Assembly: GCA_964475755.1 (NCBI GenBank)
Contig: CAYYXR010000004.1
Span: forward strand, 53,430 to 117,429
Origin: UBA11612 sp964475755
GTDB lineage: Bacteria; Pseudomonadota; Alphaproteobacteria; Rhodospirillales; Rhodospirillaceae
DNA length: 64,000 bases
Reading direction: 5' to 3'
Every line of letters starts with the position of its first letter. Positions within the stretch are counted from its first letter, which is position 1. The translations under genes and the position numbers were made by a program. Positions 61,012 through 64,000 of this stretch are shown here, piece after piece. Below the pieces are notes generated by a model. It saw only the letters and a program-made list of their open reading frames with translations, made no database searches and was not told the DNA's origin.

Positions 61012-61725
61012 CTATGGCCCGTCCCAAGTCTTCGTGCTTTCGGCAGCGATGCGATCGTACAGCGATAACATCCGCTCGAACCACGGCACTATGGGGTCGT
61101 CTGATTCAAGGATACGAGCCGACGTGACATTGCGGGGCCAATGCAGCTGTCCTGCCAAGATATAGTCCGCGTGCATGGGTGCTTCACCGCACAAATATGG
61201 CTGCTCCCGGAGCACAGCCCGCGCCGGCTCCAAAGCCTGACGTACGGCCGCAATGCGCTCTTCGAGCGGACTAGCAGCGATTTGCTCCAATGTCACACCC
61301 AGCCGTTTTTCCCTGACGGAGCGGAAATTTTCCTGCTCATCCGGCAAAACGCGGTCGGAAATATCGAGGATGATCGCCTTCATCAGAGGTTTGTGGAGCA
61401 TCGCAAGGCTCCAGTTCTGAATAAAGAAAGCGTAAGAGCGCCCTTGTGCGTCGCCGAAAAGAGAAGGTGTGTCGGGAAAATTTTTTTCTAGGTCGAGCGA
61501 GATATCCCAACTGTCACCAACGACCCGCGATTGTCCGTTGCTCTTGTGTTCAACCACTGGAACGGTCTTTTGCTTGCCATCGGCGAGTTTGGGAATCCCG
61601 GCGAATGAGGTGGTGCTGACGTCGTAATCTAACCCTTTGTGCGCTAGCGCATACCGCACGCGCCAACAATATGGCGAGGGCCGAACATCTCCCGACAACG
61701 CCAGTTCGTGAAGTACGATGGTCAT
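61012..61725 (-). CDS. Glutathione S-transferase, LigE/beta-etherase-like
   Basis: 237 aa. N-terminal thioredoxin-like domain with SGDVRPSPYCWRVRYALAHK and KTVPVVEH, C-terminal GST helices with PMHADYILAGQLHWPRNV. This pattern is closest to the LigE/LigP type of GST described in lignin-derived beta-aryl ether cleavage, but many alphaproteobacteria carry such genes without that role. Length is normal. Probably co-transcribed with the Nudix gene. Confidence 0.83.
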   Translation of the reverse strand: MTIVLHELALSGDVRPSPYCWRVRYALAHKGLDYDVSTTSFAGIPKLADGKQKTVPVVEHKSNGQSRVVGDSWDISLDLEKNFPDTPSLFGDAQGRSYAFFIQNWSLAMLHKPLMKAIILDISDRVLPDEQENFRSVREKRLGVTLEQIAASPLEERIAAVRQALEPARAVLREQPYLCGEAPMHADYILAGQLHWPRNVTSARILESDDPIVPWFERMLSLYDRIAAESTKTWDGP

Positions 61726-61744
61726 TTAAAGAGTGCCTTTGCCG

Positions 61745-62218
61745 CTAGTGGTGATGTTCGCGCTCCGGCCGCGAGGGCGCAGCTTTGTTTTCAACATGCA
61801 CGGAAACTTCCACCGCACCGGCATGTTCAAATTCGAGGGTGATGGGGAATTTATCGCCCTCCTTCAAGGGAACCGCCAGCCCCATCAACATGACATGGAG
61901 GCCGCCGGGGCCGATTTCTACTTTCTCGCCCGGCGCGATCTCAACGCCCCCGGATACGGGCCGCATTCGCATGACATCACCATCCATCTTCGTTGCATGT
62001 AATTCGACGCGATTTGCAATTCCACCGGAAACATTCAGCAAGCGGTCGGCCCGCACACCGTTGTTCACAATCGTCATGTAGGCAACACCATTTGCGTTTG
62101 CGCTAAACGAGGGCCGCGCCCAGGGGTGCTCTATGACAATGTCGCCTGCGCTGTACTCATGCGCGACCGCGGGCGCAAATGCTGTAAGCCAAAGGACGAC
62201 GAGCAAAAGTCTTTTCAT
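61745..62218 (-). CDS. Copper chaperone PCu(A)C
   Basis: 157 aa. Signal peptide (LLLVVLWLTAFAPAVAH) and the DUF461 copper site: H74 in VELHATKMDG, M85, H108 and M110 in GGLHVMLMGL. The C-terminal tail is His-rich (HHH). Periplasmic Cu(I) carrier for cytochrome oxidase CuA assembly. No Sco or oxidase genes are adjacent. Starts 20 bp before the GST region ends. Confidence 0.93.
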   Translation of the reverse strand: MKRLLLVVLWLTAFAPAVAHEYSAGDIVIEHPWARPSFSANANGVAYMTIVNNGVRADRLLNVSGGIANRVELHATKMDGDVMRMRPVSGGVEIAPGEKVEIGPGGLHVMLMGLAVPLKEGDKFPITLEFEHAGAVEVSVHVENKAAPSRPEREHHH

Positions 62219-62247
62219 AAACTTCCCTTTAGAATCAACTCGGTAAA

Positions 62248-63798
62248 TTAGGCTGCGCCGGTTTTTTCCAGGTACTCTTTACGTAATTCCCGCTTCAGAA
62301 TCTTGCCGGCCGCCGATAACGGCAAGGGTTCGGAACGCACCTCAACGCTGCGTGGACATTTATATCGGGCAATGCGCTCACGGCAATGCTCGATGATCTC
62401 GTCCTGAGACACCGTCTTCCCCTCATATGGCACGATTATGGCGTGGACAGTCTCCACCCACTCCTCATGCGGTATACCGATGACGGCGCACGACTGCACG
62501 GCGGGGTGTTGAGAAATGGCGTTTTCCACCTCGACCGAATAGATATTCTCGCCCCCCGAAATGATCATGTCTTTGACGCGGTCGACGACATAGAAATAAC
62601 CCTCGTCGTCGAAATACCCGCCGTCGCCGGTGTGCATCCAACCGCCCCGCAATGCTTTCGCGGTTTCCTCGGGCCGGTTCCAGTACCCCTGCATGACATG
62701 CGGACCGCGCACGGAGATTTCGCCCACCGTGCCTTGCGGAACCGGATTACCCTCTTCGTCCACGACACGCATCTGACAGGCGTATGTGGGCCGTCCGGCG
62801 GCGCGGTTCCGGCCTTTTTCGCGGTTTTTGTCACGGAGCTGATCGTCGTGGAGGATGGTGACGAAACACACCTCCGTCATGCCGTAGACCTGCACAAATT
62901 TTGTTTGCGGAAGCGCGCCCATAGCCTTGTCCATCAAGGCTTCGGTGATTGGCGAAGCGCCGTAAATGATGCGCCTTAAAGTGCTGGTATCTGTTTTCGC
63001 GAACGACGGGTCTTCGATGAACCGCTGAATCATCGTCGGAACAAGCAGAATTTCAGTAACTTTCTCTTTCTCCACCGCTTTTAAAACTGGGCCCGGATCG
63101 AAAGCGGGAATCATGATCGTCGTTGCGCCGCTGGCCACCGTTCCGAAATATGGCCACGCACTGCCGATATGAAACAGCGGCATGCAATTCAGATAGACAG
63201 CATCTTCATGGTGCAGCCCTTCGGCCAACCCTGAAACGCACCATACAGTTGCGCTCGAGTGACCATGCATGACCCCTTTTGAGCGGCCCGTGGTTCCTCC
63301 CGTATACAAGATGATCGCGAGGTCATCGTCGGTACGGCCCGCATCTTCAGCAGGCTCGGCCTTTTTCAAGAGGTCTTCATAAAATATGGCCTCGGACGGG
63401 CACTCGCCTTCGCCGGCGAAAATGAGTTTCAGCTTTCCTTTGCGTTCCGCAGCCAACTTCAAGCCCATTTCGACGCACAGGTCATCGACCATCAAGAACT
63501 TCGCCTCGCTGTCATCGAGGGAATCGGCGACTTCCGCGATATTCAAGCGAACGTTCAAAGGCACCGTCGCACCGCCGGCCCAGGGCGCACCCATCAGTAT
63601 TTCGCCGTAACGGTCGGAATTCAGCATTAGAATCGCGACACGGTCGTCGCTCTTGAACCCCTCTGCTTTAAGCCCGCCGGCAAGCCGCGCCACGCGGTCC
63701 TGATACTGGGTCCAGGTATAGCGCCGGTCCTTATAGACCATGGCGAGATGATTTGGCCGGTGCTGAACGATGCGTTTGAGGTAACGCGTAAGTCCCAT
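62248..63798 (-). CDS. Acyl-CoA synthetase (AMP-binding protein)
   Basis: 516 aa. ANL superfamily acid:CoA ligase. AMP-binding motif ILYTGGTTGRSKGVMHGH, QVYGMTEVCF, the hinge region GYFYVVDRVKDMIISGGENI and the C-terminal catalytic Lys in PLSAAGKILKRELR. Size and motifs fit medium/long or branched-chain fatty acid or aromatic acid ligases; the substrate is unknown. ATG 63798 has AGGGGGAG upstream, much better than the in-frame ATG at 63948. Confidence 0.94.
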   Translation of the reverse strand: MGLTRYLKRIVQHRPNHLAMVYKDRRYTWTQYQDRVARLAGGLKAEGFKSDDRVAILMLNSDRYGEILMGAPWAGGATVPLNVRLNIAEVADSLDDSEAKFLMVDDLCVEMGLKLAAERKGKLKLIFAGEGECPSEAIFYEDLLKKAEPAEDAGRTDDDLAIILYTGGTTGRSKGVMHGHSSATVWCVSGLAEGLHHEDAVYLNCMPLFHIGSAWPYFGTVASGATTIMIPAFDPGPVLKAVEKEKVTEILLVPTMIQRFIEDPSFAKTDTSTLRRIIYGASPITEALMDKAMGALPQTKFVQVYGMTEVCFVTILHDDQLRDKNREKGRNRAAGRPTYACQMRVVDEEGNPVPQGTVGEISVRGPHVMQGYWNRPEETAKALRGGWMHTGDGGYFDDEGYFYVVDRVKDMIISGGENIYSVEVENAISQHPAVQSCAVIGIPHEEWVETVHAIIVPYEGKTVSQDEIIEHCRERIARYKCPRSVEVRSEPLPLSAAGKILKRELRKEYLEKTGAA

Positions 63799-64000
63799 TG
63801 TACTCCCCCTATATGATTCGCGAGAAAACCTATCAGACTCCTGGTTTGAACCGCCACATCCAGAGTGTAACGATCCTGCGACAACGGGAGCCGGCCCCAT
63901 ATTGAGCGCGCTTTTTTCAAAGTGGCGGGCGTGCAGCCCGAACCTCATTGAGGTGCCCCCATTGAGTGGTCCGGTTTGAATGTTAGTTGAGCGGTCGCGT
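63799..64000. other. Right edge, no gene seen
   Basis: About 200 bp upstream of the acyl-CoA synthetase gene up to the window end. Presumably includes its promoter; no clear -10/-35 pair, ORF or repeat was recognised. Confidence 0.4.

Noticed and set aside
63940..64000. End of an insertion sequence at the right edge
   Set aside because: The sequence looked vaguely repeat-like but no inverted repeat or transposase frame is visible within the window.
1..64000. tRNA, rRNA or tmRNA genes
   Set aside because: No T-loop-like GGTTCGAATCC motifs with matching cloverleaf arms and no rRNA signatures were found on either strand.

Overview
The window looks like a chromosomal segment of an alphaproteobacterium with moderately high GC. 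Supporting signs are a split F0 operon carrying the extra b' subunit (atpI-atpB-atpE-atpF'-atpF), a mutY / DUF721 (DciA) / DsbA / smc neighbourhood, a glycine cleavage operon with split P-protein behind a tandem glycine riboswitch, MipA/OmpV and PCu(A)C proteins, and an NrdA without an ATP-cone. The order cannot be fixed from sequence alone. No rRNA, tRNA, CRISPR array, prophage or complete insertion sequence was seen.

Layout. 1-10 kb: an acyl-CoA catabolism block with a partial indolepyruvate:ferredoxin oxidoreductase-type gene, a biotin-dependent acyl-CoA carboxylase (alpha and beta), an alpha-methylacyl-CoA racemase-like CaiB/BaiF protein, an acyl-CoA dehydrogenase, a TetR regulator and an SDR. 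Two near-identical 12-bp palindromes, one upstream of the carboxylase operon and one between tetR and the SDR gene, are likely TetR operators. 9.6-14.6 kb: biotin synthesis (bioC; bioB-bioA divergent from bioF-bioD around a palindrome). 14.6-19.3 kb: DUF3775 protein, a glycerophosphodiesterase lipoprotein and nrdA-nrdB, followed by 626 bp of non-coding DNA rich in repeats. 19.9-24 kb: small proteins, a gamma-glutamylcyclotransferase-like protein, a flippase and a DUF3500 protein. 24-29.1 kb: a surface-carbohydrate-like block (orphan solute-binding protein, two tandem paralogues of the surface carbohydrate biosynthesis family and a GSCFA gene broken by two in-frame TAA codons). 29.2-35.3 kb: a thioesterase, a SoxC-like sulfite dehydrogenase with a lipoprotein cytochrome c, an EamA exporter, a half-size GDT1 protein between palindromic repeats, mutY and a coupled 48-aa ORF.

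35.3-44.5 kb: DciA, MipA, DUF6491, DsbA, SMC, then the F0 operon with a good sigma70-type promoter and a terminator. 44.5-50 kb: a GST and the gcvT-gcvH-gcvPA-gcvPB operon. 50-64 kb: lipoprotein, rnhA, YqgE, M16 peptidase with thrC, a transport auxiliary lipoprotein preceded by what looks like the 3' end of a lost MCE-domain gene, a GT4 glycosyltransferase, a LpxL-type acyltransferase, a methyltransferase, a second orphan solute-binding protein, ferredoxin, Nudix, LigE-like GST, PCu(A)C chaperone and an acyl-CoA synthetase.

The most notable observations are the probable TetR regulon that ties a biotin-dependent carboxylase to an SDR-bioC transcript, the GSCFA frame with two stops beside tandem surface-carbohydrate paralogues, the MCE operon remnant, the unlisted small ORF after mutY, and the structured DNA upstream of nrdA and around the GDT1 gene. 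No clear-cut undescribed defence or mobile system was found.
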